Positions 41,702 to 50,616 of a stretch of 64,000 bases of DNA are shown here, piece by piece (the stretch's first letter is position 1; each line of letters starts with the position of its first letter). Below the pieces are notes generated by a model that made no database searches, was not told the DNA's origin, and worked only from the letters and a program-made list of their open reading frames with translations. A program made the translations under genes and the position numbers. The stretch comes from Streptomyces griseoflavus (GTDB lineage: Bacteria > Actinomycetota > Actinomycetes > Streptomycetales > Streptomycetaceae). The stretch is taken from contig NZ_BMUC01000003.1 in NCBI RefSeq assembly GCF_014649995.1, positions 62,001 to 126,000 of the forward strand, read 5' to 3'.

Positions 41702-43494
41702 TCCTCCGCGGCGTCGGGACGGCAGCGCCGGTGCCGGTCGTCGACCCGTTCGGTGAGTCCGCGCCGGTCCAGGAACTCCAGCAGCGGCACGGCCACCCTG
41801 CGGGTGGTGTCCAGGGCCTCGCGGGCCTCGCTCGGTGTGAAGGGCTGCGGCAGGCCGCGCAGGACGGCGGCGGCGCGGGTGCCGGCTCCGGGCAGCAGGA
41901 CGATGCCGTCGGCGACCCGCAGCAGCGCGCCCGCCGTGACCGCGGCGGCCAGTTCCCTGCGTCCGAGGCCCAGTTCGGCCAGCCGTCCGGCCTCCGGGGC
42001 CCGGAAGGGCGACACCTCCAGCTCCGCCCGCAGGGCGTCCACGGCGGCCCGGACGCGTGGGGGGAGGGAGGGCCCCCGCTGCCCCGGGCCGTGCAGCCGT
42101 CCGTGGTCGCGGCGCAGCGGCACCGTGCCCGGGGTGCCGGCGAGGGCGTCGACGAGGGCCCGGTCCGGCAGTTCCAGCAGCCGGCGGGCCGCCTCGGTGG
42201 GCAGTCCCGGGTCCAGCGGGTGGTGCGCGGCGTGCCGTTCCACCTCGGCGCCCAGGCGGTCCCGCAGCGCCGCCCAGTGCCCGGGGTCGGCCAGCCAGTC
42301 CCCGGCGACGGGCGGCGCGGGGGCGGTCGCGCCCATGGCCTCCAGCTCGGTGCGGCGCACCAGGCGGCGCCGGCGCAGTTCCGCCGCGCCGTCGGGGGCG
42401 CCGGTCAGGTCCGCCAGTTCGGCGGCCCGCGCGCGGGCCGCCCCGCGCCGGGTCAGTTCAGGGGGCCGGACGTCCAGTACGGTCACCCGGCACGGGGCGC
42501 GCCGCCGCCCGCCGGGCTCGCGCAGCACCGCCCGGTCGCCGATGCGCAGGGGCAGCGGGCGGGCCGCCGTCAGCCGGGCCGTGTCCGTGCCGAGCGGCCG
42601 CAGGGTGACCGGCACCGCGGCGGTGCCGAGGTGCAGGGTGGACTGCCGGGGAAGGTCCCGCACGGGTGTTCCGGTGACCCGGACGTCGAACAGAGCGGTG
42701 AGCAGCCAGCGGTCCGGCGTCAGCAGCACCTGCCCCCGGCCGAGTACGGCGTCGGACGCGCCGTGGACGTTGACGGCCACCCGTGCCACCCCGGCGACGG
42801 CGGTACGGTCCTCGCCCAGGCACTGCAGCCCGCGCACCCGCAGCACGCTCCCGCCGTCCCCGGTCACCAGCCGGTCGCCGGTCCGCAGGGTGCCGGCGCC
42901 CAGGGTGCCGGTGACGACCGTCCCGTGACCGCGCATGGTGAACGCCCGGTCGAGCCACAGCCGTACGTCCGCGTCGGCCGGAGGGGCGGGCAACGCGCGG
43001 ACCAGCGCGGCCAGTTCCTTGCGCAGCCGGTCCAGTCCCCCGCCCGTGACCGCGCTCACGGCGACGGAGGGCACGGCGCCGAGGGTGGTGGCGGCGATGC
43101 GCTCCAGGGCGTCCGCGCGCACCGGTCCGGGATCGGCCAGGTCGCTGCGGGTCACGGCGAGCACGGCGTGGCGCACCCCGAGCGCGTCGAGGATCTCCAG
43201 GTGTTCCTGCGACTGTTCCTGCCAGCCCTGGTCCGCGGCCACCACGAACAGCACCGCCGGTACGGGCCCCACGCCGGCCAGCATGGTGGCGACGAAGCGC
43301 TCGTGGCCCGGTACGTCGACGAGGGCCAGGTCCTCTCCGTCGGGCGGGTCGAGGCGGGTCCACACGAAGCCCAGGTCCAGGGTCAGGCCCCGGCGCCGCT
43401 CCTCCTCGAACCGGTCGGGTTCCCTTCCGGTCAGCGCCCGGGCGAGGGCGGACTTCCCGTGGTCGACGTGCCCGGCGGTGGCCAGCACCCGCAT
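41644..43494 (-). CDS. selB: Selenocysteine-specific elongation factor
   Basis: 616 residues from the ATG at 43494, behind GGAGGAGG inside the end of selA and 5 bases past its stop. GTPase motifs: GHVDHGKSALARALTG (G1), DVPGHE (G3) and TRSD in place of NKxD (G4). Beta-barrel domains follow, and the C-terminal winged helices (about 400-595) bind the SECIS. The protein end is odd: the last 19 or so residues (GGRESNPPARDPRAPRF) are translated antisense from the tRNA-Sec gene, and the UGA stop is the reverse complement of its anticodon. An older stop may have been lost. Confidence 0.93.
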   Translation of the reverse strand: MRVLATAGHVDHGKSALARALTGREPDRFEEERRRGLTLDLGFVWTRLDPPDGEDLALVDVPGHERFVATMLAGVGPVPAVLFVVAADQGWQEQSQEHLEILDALGVRHAVLAVTRSDLADPGPVRADALERIAATTLGAVPSVAVSAVTGGGLDRLRKELAALVRALPAPPADADVRLWLDRAFTMRGHGTVVTGTLGAGTLRTGDRLVTGDGGSVLRVRGLQCLGEDRTAVAGVARVAVNVHGASDAVLGRGQVLLTPDRWLLTALFDVRVTGTPVRDLPRQSTLHLGTAAVPVTLRPLGTDTARLTAARPLPLRIGDRAVLREPGGRRRAPCRVTVLDVRPPELTRRGAARARAAELADLTGAPDGAAELRRRRLVRRTELEAMGATAPAPPVAGDWLADPGHWAALRDRLGAEVERHAAHHPLDPGLPTEAARRLLELPDRALVDALAGTPGTVPLRRDHGRLHGPGQRGPSLPPRVRAAVDALRAELEVSPFRAPEAGRLAELGLGRRELAAAVTAGALLRVADGIVLLPGAGTRAAAVLRGLPQPFTPSEAREALDTTRRVAVPLLEFLDRRGLTERVDDRHRRCRPDAAEDGGGRESNPPARDPRAPRF

Positions 43495-43499
43495 GCCCG

Positions 43500-44819
43500 T
43501 CACCTCCTCCCGACGGCCCGGACGGCCCCGGCGAGCCGCTCGTCGTCCGCCGCCGGCACCGCCCGCAGGTCGAGCAGGCACCGCCCGGCCTCCAGGCGCC
43601 CGACGACGGGTTCCGCTCCGGTGCGCAGGGCCGCGGCGTAGTGCTCGGGCAGCGACAGGGCCGCGCTGGGCAGGGTCACCCCGGGCGCTCCGCCGCCTCC
43701 CACGGTCGCCTCGCTGCTCACGGCCCGTACGTCGATGCCGTCGGCGGCCAGCAGGGCGGCGAGCCGCTCGGCACGCTCCGTCAGTCCTTCGACGGCGGCG
43801 TCGAGCGCCTGGCCGGTCGGGGTTCCGGGGCCGGTCAGGGTGGCCTCCAGGGCGGCCAGGGTGAGCTTGTCCACGCGCAGGGCGCGGGCCAGCGGGTGCC
43901 GGGCCAGGGCGCCGATCAACTCCTCGTGTCCGAGGAGCAGTCCGCACTGCGGTCCGCCCAGCAGTTTGTCGCCGCTCGCCGTGACGAGCGCCGCGCCGGC
44001 CTTCAACTGGGACCGGGCGTCGGGTTCTTCGGGCAGCAGGGGGTGCGGGGCGAGCAGGCCGGACCCGATGTCGACGACGACCGGGACGCCCAGCGCGGTG
44101 AGTTCGCCGACGTCCGCGGCCCGGGTGAATCCGGTGATGCGGAAGTTGGAGGGGTGCACCTTGAGCACGAAGGCGGTCTCCGGGCCGACCGCACCGGCGT
44201 AGTCGGCGGCGGTGGTGCGGTTGGTGGTGCCCACCTCGCGCAGTCGGGCGCCCGTGGAGACCAGCAGGTCGGGCAGGCGGAAACCGTCGCCGATCTCCAC
44301 CATCTCCCCGCGGCTGACGACGATCTCCCGTCCGGCGGCGAGCGCGGTGGCGGCCAGCACCAGGGCGGCGGCACCGTTGTTGACGACGTGCGCGGCCCCG
44401 GCGTCCGGTACGGCGGCGCGCAGGGCGGCAAGCGCCGTACGGCCCCGGCGGGCGCGCACGCCGGTGCTCAGGTCGAGTTCGACGTCGGTGGGCCCGGAGG
44501 CCTCCCGCACGGCCTGCCGGGCCGCCGCCGAGAGCGGGGCCCGGCCCAGGTTGGTGTGCAGGAGAACGCCGGTGGCGTTGATCACCGGCCGCAGGCCGCC
44601 GGCCGATCCCGGCAGCAGCGAGAGGGCCGTGTCGGCGACCGCGTCCGGCGGCAGGGCGCCCTCGCGCGCCCGCTGTTGGGCCCGGTGGACGGCCGACTTC
44701 ACCCGGGCGGTCCCCAGCCGGTGTGCGGCCCGGAGCAGGCGCGGATCGCGCAGCACGGCGTCGGTACGGGGGACGAGCCGCCGTACGTCCGCGTCTGCGC
44801 CTGTACCCGTGGGATCCAC
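43500..44819 (-). CDS. selA: L-seryl-tRNA(Sec) selenium transferase
   Basis: 439 residues from a GTG at 44819 with GAGAGGA nearby. PLP-dependent fold: NATGVLLHTNLGRAPLS near the N terminus, VVSRGEMVEIGDGFRLPD, VDIGSGLL and the PLP lysine in SGDKLLGGPQCG. It converts Ser-tRNA(Sec) to Sec-tRNA(Sec) with selenophosphate, as a large ring-shaped oligomer in bacteria. It is the first gene of the selA-selB operon; selB starts 5 bases after its stop. With selC and selD adjacent, the full decoding machinery is in one place. Confidence 0.95.
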   Translation of the reverse strand: MDPTGTGADADVRRLVPRTDAVLRDPRLLRAAHRLGTARVKSAVHRAQQRAREGALPPDAVADTALSLLPGSAGGLRPVINATGVLLHTNLGRAPLSAAARQAVREASGPTDVELDLSTGVRARRGRTALAALRAAVPDAGAAHVVNNGAAALVLAATALAAGREIVVSRGEMVEIGDGFRLPDLLVSTGARLREVGTTNRTTAADYAGAVGPETAFVLKVHPSNFRITGFTRAADVGELTALGVPVVVDIGSGLLAPHPLLPEEPDARSQLKAGAALVTASGDKLLGGPQCGLLLGHEELIGALARHPLARALRVDKLTLAALEATLTGPGTPTGQALDAAVEGLTERAERLAALLAADGIDVRAVSSEATVGGGGAPGVTLPSAALSLPEHYAAALRTGAEPVVGRLEAGRCLLDLRAVPAADDERLAGAVRAVGRR

Positions 44820-45058
44820 CCGCGTCCTCTCGTTCGGGCCCGGTGGCCGGACGGCCGGACCTTCATGGTCCACCAGTGCCCCGGGCCCGGGACCCGACAC
44901 GCCGGACCGCAGGGGAGGTGCCTCGCGGACGGCCGGCGTGGTGCCGGGCGGAGGGACGGCGCGGGTCCGGTGCGGGAGGGGGCCGCGCGCGGAACGTCCG
45001 CCGGGTGCGCGGGCCGTGGCCGCAGTACGCTGGCCGCATCCGGCCCACGGGAGCTCCG

Positions 45059-45445
45059 ATGTGGAAGCGCAGAAGGCACGCACGGCGTCCGGAGACCGTC
45101 GTACCGGAACTGTGCGACCTGTGCGCGAGGACGTTCCCCGAGGGCGAGGCGGTGCGCGGACACGTCGCGGACTCCTCCGCCGCCCACCCCACCGACGAGT
45201 GGCACGACGGTCTGCGCCTCGTCACCGCCTGCTGCGGGGCCCACCTCGACGTGCTGCGTGAGCTGTACGGGTGCCGTCCTTTCGTGGTCGAGGAACTCTG
45301 GGCCGCCAAGATCAGCCGGGTGATGACGTCCGGTCCGGCGGAGCTCTCCATGGACCGGCTCGCCCGCCGTACCGGCCTCGACGAGCCCGACATCCGGCGG
45401 GCCATCGCCTGGCACAACGAACGCCGCCGTCGGCTGAACGGGTGA
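45059..45445 (+). CDS. Conserved hypothetical Streptomyces protein
   Basis: 128 residues; GGGAG precedes the ATG at 45059. A basic start (MWKRRRHARRPE) is followed by CDLC, a candidate zinc pair, VACC, and a C-terminal helical region (LARRTGLDEPDIRRAIAWHNERRRRL). The cysteines (CDLC, CC) and histidines (GHV, AHP, AHL) could form a small zinc ribbon. There is no signal peptide. The family is unrecognised. It is divergent from selA, across 239 bases in which I see no other gene. Confidence 0.6.
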   Translation: MWKRRRHARRPETVVPELCDLCARTFPEGEAVRGHVADSSAAHPTDEWHDGLRLVTACCGAHLDVLRELYGCRPFVVEELWAAKISRVMTSGPAELSMDRLARRTGLDEPDIRRAIAWHNERRRRLNG

Positions 45446-45563
45446 CCCGGTCCGGCGGCCCGCGACACCGCTCCCCCGCCCTCGCGGGCATGTGCCGAAG
45501 GGGAGCCCTCCCCGTCACCCTGCGCGGTACGGCTACGGGGCGGGAAGCGGTCCGCACGCGAGG

Positions 45564-45595
45564 GCGCCCCGCCCGGCCGGGGCCGGGCGGGGCGC
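45564..45595. terminator. Strong bidirectional hairpin
   Basis: Fifteen-base perfect arms GCGCCCCGCCCGGCC and its complement with a 2-base GG loop, between convergent genes. Confidence 0.75.
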
Positions 45596-45682
45596 GATCG
45601 ACGACGCGGTGCGGCCGGGTGCCGTGCGTCGCGGGGCGAAGCCGGGGCTCCGCACACCGCGACCGCGGCAGGCCGGCGGCCC

Positions 45683-46702
45683 CTATGCCGCCTGGGGCTG
45701 CAGGAAGCGGGCCAGCAGGTCGTCCAGGGTCACCAGGCCGGTCAGGGCGCCGGAGGCGTCGCGGACGACGGCGAGCGAGGAGCGGCGGCGGCGCAGCAGG
45801 TCGATCGCCTCGGCGACCGTCGCCTCCTCGGTCAGGCCGGGGACCGGGCGGGCCAGCGCGCGGGCGCTGGTGACCCGGCCCTGCGCGCGGGCGACCACCG
45901 CGTCGCGGGCGTGCACCGAGCCGAGGACGGTGTCGTGCTCGCGGACCAGCAGCCGGGTGCGGTTGCGGGACGCCGCCACGCGCAGGATCTCGTCGAGGCC
46001 GGCGCCGCCGTCCACCCAGACGATGTCGGCGGCCGGCACCCTCAGCTCACGTACCGGGGTGTCGACTTCGGTCAGCGAGCGGGTCAGCAGGTCCGAGTCC
46101 GTCTCGCTGATCAGACCGAGCCGTTCGGACTCCGCGACCAGGTGGGTGAGCTGCTCCCGGTTGTGCACCGAGGCCAGCTCGTCGCGCGGGGTGACCCGGC
46201 ACAGCCGCACGAGGGCGTTGCTCACCGCGTTCAGCACCCGGATCAGCGGCCGAACGACCTTCACCACGGCACGGAACGGCGGGGAGAGCAGCATCGCCGA
46301 GCGCTCGGGGTGGGCGATGGCCCACGACTTGGGGGCCATCTCGCCGACCACCATGTGCAGGAACACCACGACGATCATGGCCACGGCGAACGCCACCCCG
46401 TAGCTGACCGCGCTGGGCAGGCCCAGCTCGTGCAGCAGCGGGTCGAGCTCGTGCGAGATCGCGGGCTTGGACACCGAGCCCAGGCCCAGCGTGCACACGG
46501 TGATGCCGAGCTGGGCGCCGGCCAGCATCAGGGACAGCTCGCGCATGCCGGCCAGGGCCGCCTTGGCTCCGCCGCGGCCCTCGGCCGCCGCCTTCTCCAT
46601 GCGGTGCCGCTTGGCGGCGACCAGCGCGAACTCGGCGGCCACGAAGAATCCGCTGCCGATCAGCAGCAGCACGGTGACGAAGAGCGCCATCGGGAAACTC
46701 AT
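45683..46702 (-). CDS. CNNM/CBS-domain membrane protein, short form
   Basis: 339 residues. A CNNM (DUF21) transmembrane domain (about 1-190) with four helices, including FFVAAEFALVAAKRHRMEKAA and GAQLGITVCTLGLG and VGEMAPKSWAI, is followed by a CBS pair (about 200-335). The CorC_HlyC tail domain is missing. CNNM proteins move Mg2+ (Na+/Mg2+ exchange) in other species, and Streptomyces copies are usually labelled hemolysin-like. Its start overlaps the stop of the long form upstream by four bases (ATGA); the two probably pair as a heterodimer. Confidence 0.88.
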   Translation of the reverse strand: MSFPMALFVTVLLLIGSGFFVAAEFALVAAKRHRMEKAAAEGRGGAKAALAGMRELSLMLAGAQLGITVCTLGLGSVSKPAISHELDPLLHELGLPSAVSYGVAFAVAMIVVVFLHMVVGEMAPKSWAIAHPERSAMLLSPPFRAVVKVVRPLIRVLNAVSNALVRLCRVTPRDELASVHNREQLTHLVAESERLGLISETDSDLLTRSLTEVDTPVRELRVPAADIVWVDGGAGLDEILRVAASRNRTRLLVREHDTVLGSVHARDAVVARAQGRVTSARALARPVPGLTEEATVAEAIDLLRRRRSSLAVVRDASGALTGLVTLDDLLARFLQPQAA

Positions 46703-48039
46703 GCCTGCTCCTCCGTCTCCGCCGGTCCCCGCCGCTCGATCCGCACGCGTTCGGGCACGTGCCGGTCGAGGGTGCGTACGTCGATGACGGCGCTCGCGCC
46801 GTCGGACAGCTCGACGGTGAGCCGGTCCCCGATGGCCGGGAAGCGGCCGAGCCGGTCGACGATCAGGCCGGCCACGGTGTCGTAGTCGTCCTCCTCGGGC
46901 AGCTCGATGCCGGTGACCTCTGCCACCTCGTCGAGCCGGCGCCCGGCGTCCACCAGCCAGCCGTCGCCAACGGCGACGGCGACCTCGGTGACCGTGTCGG
47001 ACTCGTCCGCGATGTCACCGACGAGTTCCTCGGCGATGTCCTCGTAGGTGACGATGCCGGCGACGCCGCCGTGCTCGTCGAGGACGACCGCGAACTCGTC
47101 GTCGCGCTCGCGCATCTGGGTCACGGCGTCGGGCAGCGGCAGGGTGTCCGGCAGCAGCAGCGGCCGCCGGGCGACCGAGCCCGCCGTGGTGGCGGCGAGG
47201 CGGCCCGCGGGCAGGCGCATCAGCTCGGCCACGCCGAGGACGCCGCCGATGTCGTCGGGGTGGTCGCCGAGCACGGGGTAGTTGGAGTGGCCGTGCTTGG
47301 CGATCAGGTCGACCGCCTCGGCGGCGGTGGCGTCCTCGCGGACGAAGACGGCGTCCACGCGGGGCACCATCACCTCGTTCAATGTGCGGTCGGAGAACTC
47401 CAGGGCGTGGTCGAGCAGGGCGGCGGTGTCCTCGGGCAGGGCCCCCTGCTCGTGTGACTCGCCGATCAGATGGCCGAGCTCCTCCAGGGTGGCGCCGTGG
47501 TGCAGTTCCTCGACCGGTTCGATGCCGACCCGGCGCAGCAGCTTGTTCGCCGTGCTGTCGAAGACGTGCACGAGGGGGCCGACGACCTTCAGGTAGGCGA
47601 GCGTGGAGCCGGCCAGCGACTTGGCCAGCCGCTCCGGCACGGCGATGGCGAGGTTCTTCGGGGCCAGTTCGCCCAGCACCATCTGCACGACCGTGGCCAG
47701 CACGAAGGCGAGCACGATCGCGATGCCGCTCACGGCGGCGTCGGGGATGCCGGCGCCCGACAGCACCGGCCTGAGCAGCGCGGACACCGAGGGCTCGGCG
47801 ATGAAGCCGACCACCAGGCCGGTGACGGTGATGCCGAGCTGGGCGCCCGACAGCATGAACGACAGCCGCTCCAGCACCTTCAGGGCGCGGGCGGCCTTGC
47901 GGTCACCGGTCTCCGCCTCGCGGGCCAGGGCGAGGCGGTCGGCGGAGACGTAGGCGAACTCCTGGGCGACGAAGTAGCCGGTGCCCGCGGTCAGGACGAA
48001 CACGGCCAGTACGCCGAGGAGGGCGTTCGCGGCACTCAT
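46699..48039 (-). CDS. CNNM/CBS/CorC-domain membrane protein, long form
   Basis: 446 residues: CNNM membrane domain (about 1-200; TGYFVAQEFAYVSADRLALA, GAQLGITVTGLVVG, LGELAPKNLAI), CBS pair (about 205-340, ending AVVLDEHGGVAGIVTYEDIAEELVG) and a CorC_HlyC domain (about 355-440). The last domain is seen in MgtE- and CorC-linked transporters. It is followed by the short form with an ATGA overlap. This pair is the second of two tandem copies. The GGATGG upstream of its ATG is a modest ribosome site. Confidence 0.88.
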   Translation of the reverse strand: MSAANALLGVLAVFVLTAGTGYFVAQEFAYVSADRLALAREAETGDRKAARALKVLERLSFMLSGAQLGITVTGLVVGFIAEPSVSALLRPVLSGAGIPDAAVSGIAIVLAFVLATVVQMVLGELAPKNLAIAVPERLAKSLAGSTLAYLKVVGPLVHVFDSTANKLLRRVGIEPVEELHHGATLEELGHLIGESHEQGALPEDTAALLDHALEFSDRTLNEVMVPRVDAVFVREDATAAEAVDLIAKHGHSNYPVLGDHPDDIGGVLGVAELMRLPAGRLAATTAGSVARRPLLLPDTLPLPDAVTQMRERDDEFAVVLDEHGGVAGIVTYEDIAEELVGDIADESDTVTEVAVAVGDGWLVDAGRRLDEVAEVTGIELPEEDDYDTVAGLIVDRLGRFPAIGDRLTVELSDGASAVIDVRTLDRHVPERVRIERRGPAETEEQA

Positions 48040-48188
48040 CGAACACCATCCAGCCGTGTGCCGTGCTCAGGTGGTGCCTGGCGGGATGGTCGGGGACTGT
48101 GCCCCGGGGGGTCCGTCGGTCTGGCGGACAAGGACGTGCTCCTTCTGTGGGTGTGCAATGAGCCAACGTGCCCGGCCGGTGTGTTGTT

Positions 48189-48269
48189 CCCGGCCGGGCG
48201 GGCCGGTGTCTCGATCCCGGCCGGGCAGGCCGGTGTCCTGATCCCGGACGGGCGGGTCAGGCGGTGGCG
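48189..48269. repeat. Tandem 27-base repeats
   Basis: Three imperfect copies of a 27-base unit based on CCCGGCCGGGCGGGCCGGTGT plus a CTCGAT or CTGAT-type linker: 48189-48215, 48216-48242 and 48243-48269. Each carries the palindrome CCCGGCCGGG or a close form. They span the end of one CNNM gene and the gap to the next pair, and may act as stacked terminators. Confidence 0.55.
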
Positions 48270-49282
48270 GGGGCCGCGGGTCCGACCAGTTCGGACAGGA
48301 CGTCCTCCATGGTCACGAACCCGATGACGGTGCCACTCTCCCCGACGACGGCCGCGAGGTGGCAGTCGTCGGCCCGCAGGGCGGTGAGCGTGTCGTCGAG
48401 CGGGGTGTCGATGCGGACCCGGGTGATCCTGTGCAGCGCGGCGCGCGGGAAGGGCCGGTCGCGGTCGGTGACGCCGAGGGTGTCCTTGACGTGCAGATAG
48501 CCGAGGAGGGCGCCGTCGGGGCCGGTCACCGGGAAGCGGGACAGACCCGCCTCGGCCGCGAGCCGTTCCAGCCGGGCCGGGGTGACGGTGTGGTCGGTGG
48601 TGCGCATCCGCTGCACCGGGACCAGGATCTCGCCGACCGGGCGGGTGCCCAGCTCCAGGGCGTCGCGCAGCCGCTGCCCGTCGGCGGGGCCGAGCAGGCC
48701 GGCCTCGCTGGAGTCGACGACCATCCGGGCGAGCTGGTCGTCGGTGAAGACCGACTCGACCTCGTCCTTCGGTTCGACGCGCAGCAGCCGCAGCAGGACG
48801 TTGGCGAAGGCGTTGATGCCGAACACGAACGGCCGCAGCGCCCGGGTGAGGGCGGCCAGCGGCGGGCCCAGCAGCAGGGCGCTGGGCACCGGAGCGGCGA
48901 GGGCGATGTTCTTCGGCACCATCTCGCCGATCAGCATGTGCAGATAGGTGGCGAGGGCCAGGGCGATGACGAACGCGATCGGGTGCACCAGGGCGTCCGG
49001 GATGTTCACCGCCTCGAAACCGGGCTCCATCAGGTGCGCGATGGCGGGTTCGGCGACCGCGCCGAGCACCAGGGAGGAGGCGGTGATGCCGAGCTGGGCG
49101 GTGGCCATCATCGCGGACAGGTGCTCCAGCGCCCACAGTGTCATCCGCGCGCGCTTCTCACCCGCCTGGGCGCGCGGTTCGATCTGGCTGCGGCGCACCG
49201 AGATCAGGGCGAACTCCGCGCCGACGAAGAAGGCGTTGGTCAGCAGGGTCAGGGCGCCGATGGCGAGCTGCAGGGCGGTCAT
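48257..49282 (-). CDS. CNNM/CBS-domain membrane protein, short form (second copy)
   Basis: 341 residues. Same layout as the 45683 gene: CNNM helices (NAFFVGAEFALISVRRSQIEPRA, TAQLGITASSLVLGA, LIGEMVPKNIALA), then a CBS pair ending VVGESGTVIGFVTMEDVLSELVG, no CorC domain. GGAAGG precedes the ATG, which overlaps the upstream stop (ATGA). The tandem repeat region begins at its 3' end. Confidence 0.88.
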   Translation of the reverse strand: MTALQLAIGALTLLTNAFFVGAEFALISVRRSQIEPRAQAGEKRARMTLWALEHLSAMMATAQLGITASSLVLGAVAEPAIAHLMEPGFEAVNIPDALVHPIAFVIALALATYLHMLIGEMVPKNIALAAPVPSALLLGPPLAALTRALRPFVFGINAFANVLLRLLRVEPKDEVESVFTDDQLARMVVDSSEAGLLGPADGQRLRDALELGTRPVGEILVPVQRMRTTDHTVTPARLERLAAEAGLSRFPVTGPDGALLGYLHVKDTLGVTDRDRPFPRAALHRITRVRIDTPLDDTLTALRADDCHLAAVVGESGTVIGFVTMEDVLSELVGPAAPATA

Positions 49283-50616
49283 CGGGCGCCTTCCAGGGCC
49301 TGGGCGAGCGGGGCGGGGGCCGGCTCGGTGACGCGTATGCGGTCGGCGCGGTGGTGCTCGACGTCCAGCACGTCCAGCCGCCAGCCGTCCAGTTCCACCA
49401 CGTCGCCCTTGACGGGGATGCGGGCCAGGTGGGTGGCGATCAGTCCGGCGACGGTCTCGTACGGACCGTCCGGCGCGGTGAGCCCGATGCCGGCGAGCCG
49501 GTCGAGGCGGACGCTGCCGTCGGCCTCCCACACGGAGCGTCCGTCGTCGGTGTCCGGGGCGGGTGCCAGGTCGGGCATCTCGAAGGGGTCGTGTTCGTCG
49601 CGGACCTCGCCGACGACCTCCTCGACGATGTCCTCCACGGTGGCCACGCCCGCCGTGCCGCCGTACTCGTCGATGACGACGGCCATGGTGCGGTGCGCGC
49701 GCATCCGTTCCAGCAGCCGGTCGGCGGGGAGGCTGTCGGGCACCAGCAGCGGCGGGGCGGTCAGCTCGGTGACCGGGGTGCCGGCCCGCCGCTCGGGCTC
49801 CAGGGCGAGCACGTCGCGGATGTGGACGGTGCCGACCACCTCGTCGAGGCTGTCGCGGTAGACGGGGAAGCGGGACAGGCCGGTGGCGTGGCTGAGGGCG
49901 GCGGCGTCGGCCGCCGTGGCGTGCACTTCGAGGGCCTTGACGTCGACCCGGGGGGTCATCACGTTCTCGGCCGTCAGCTCGCTCAGGTGCAGGGTGCGGA
50001 CGAAGAGCTCCGCGGAGTCCGCCTCCAGGGCGCCCTCGGCGGCCGAGCGCCGGGCGAGCGCGCCCAGTTCCTCGGCGGTGCGCGCGGAGGCCAGTTCCTC
50101 GGCGGGCTCCAGACCGACGCGGCGCACGAAGCGGTTGGCGGTGCTGTTGAGGTGGCCGATGAACGGGCCGAAGGCGGCGGTGAACGCGCGCTGGGGCCCG
50201 GCGACGACCTTCGCGACCGCGGCGGGACGGGAGATCGCCCAGTTCTTCGGGACCAGCTCGCCGATCACCATCAGCACCACGGTGGACAGCGCCACCCCCA
50301 GCAGGGTCGCCACGGTCGGGGCGGCGCCGCCCAGGCCGAGGGAGCGCAGGGGTCCGCGCAGCAGGGCGGCGAGGGAGGGTTCGGCGAGCATGCCGATCAC
50401 CAGGGAGGTGACCGTGATGCCGAGCTGGGCGCCGGACAGCTGGAGTGTCAGGCGCCGTACCGCGCGCAGCGCGCCCTCGGCTCCGCGCTCGCCGGCTTCG
50501 GCGGCGCGCTCCAGTTCACCGCGCTCGACGGTGGTGAGGGAGAACTCCGCGGCGACGAAGACCGCGCAGGCCAGGGTCAGCAGCAGTGCGAGCAGGAGCA
50601 GCAGGACCTCGGTCAC
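49279..50616 (-). CDS. CNNM/CBS/CorC-domain membrane protein, long form (second copy)
   Basis: 445 residues from a GTG at 50616. CNNM domain (about 1-195; CAVFVAAEFSLTTVERGELERAA, GAQLGITVTSLVIG, IGELVPKNWAI), CBS pair ending AVVIDEYGGTAGVATVEDIVEEVVG, then CorC_HlyC. It shows conserved VMTPRVDV and LSRFPVYRDSLDEVVG in the CBS pair. The two long forms and the two short forms resemble each other across the pairs, implying duplication of a whole two-gene unit. It heads the 4-gene leftward block. Confidence 0.88.
   Translation of the reverse strand: MTEVLLLLLALLLTLACAVFVAAEFSLTTVERGELERAAEAGERGAEGALRAVRRLTLQLSGAQLGITVTSLVIGMLAEPSLAALLRGPLRSLGLGGAAPTVATLLGVALSTVVLMVIGELVPKNWAISRPAAVAKVVAGPQRAFTAAFGPFIGHLNSTANRFVRRVGLEPAEELASARTAEELGALARRSAAEGALEADSAELFVRTLHLSELTAENVMTPRVDVKALEVHATAADAAALSHATGLSRFPVYRDSLDEVVGTVHIRDVLALEPERRAGTPVTELTAPPLLVPDSLPADRLLERMRAHRTMAVVIDEYGGTAGVATVEDIVEEVVGEVRDEHDPFEMPDLAPAPDTDDGRSVWEADGSVRLDRLAGIGLTAPDGPYETVAGLIATHLARIPVKGDVVELDGWRLDVLDVEHHRADRIRVTEPAPAPLAQALEGAR

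Noticed and set aside
48168-48500. A plus-strand gene over the 27-base repeats (PGRAGR repeats)
   Set aside because: No ribosome-binding site, and the frame runs antisense into a well-supported CNNM gene.
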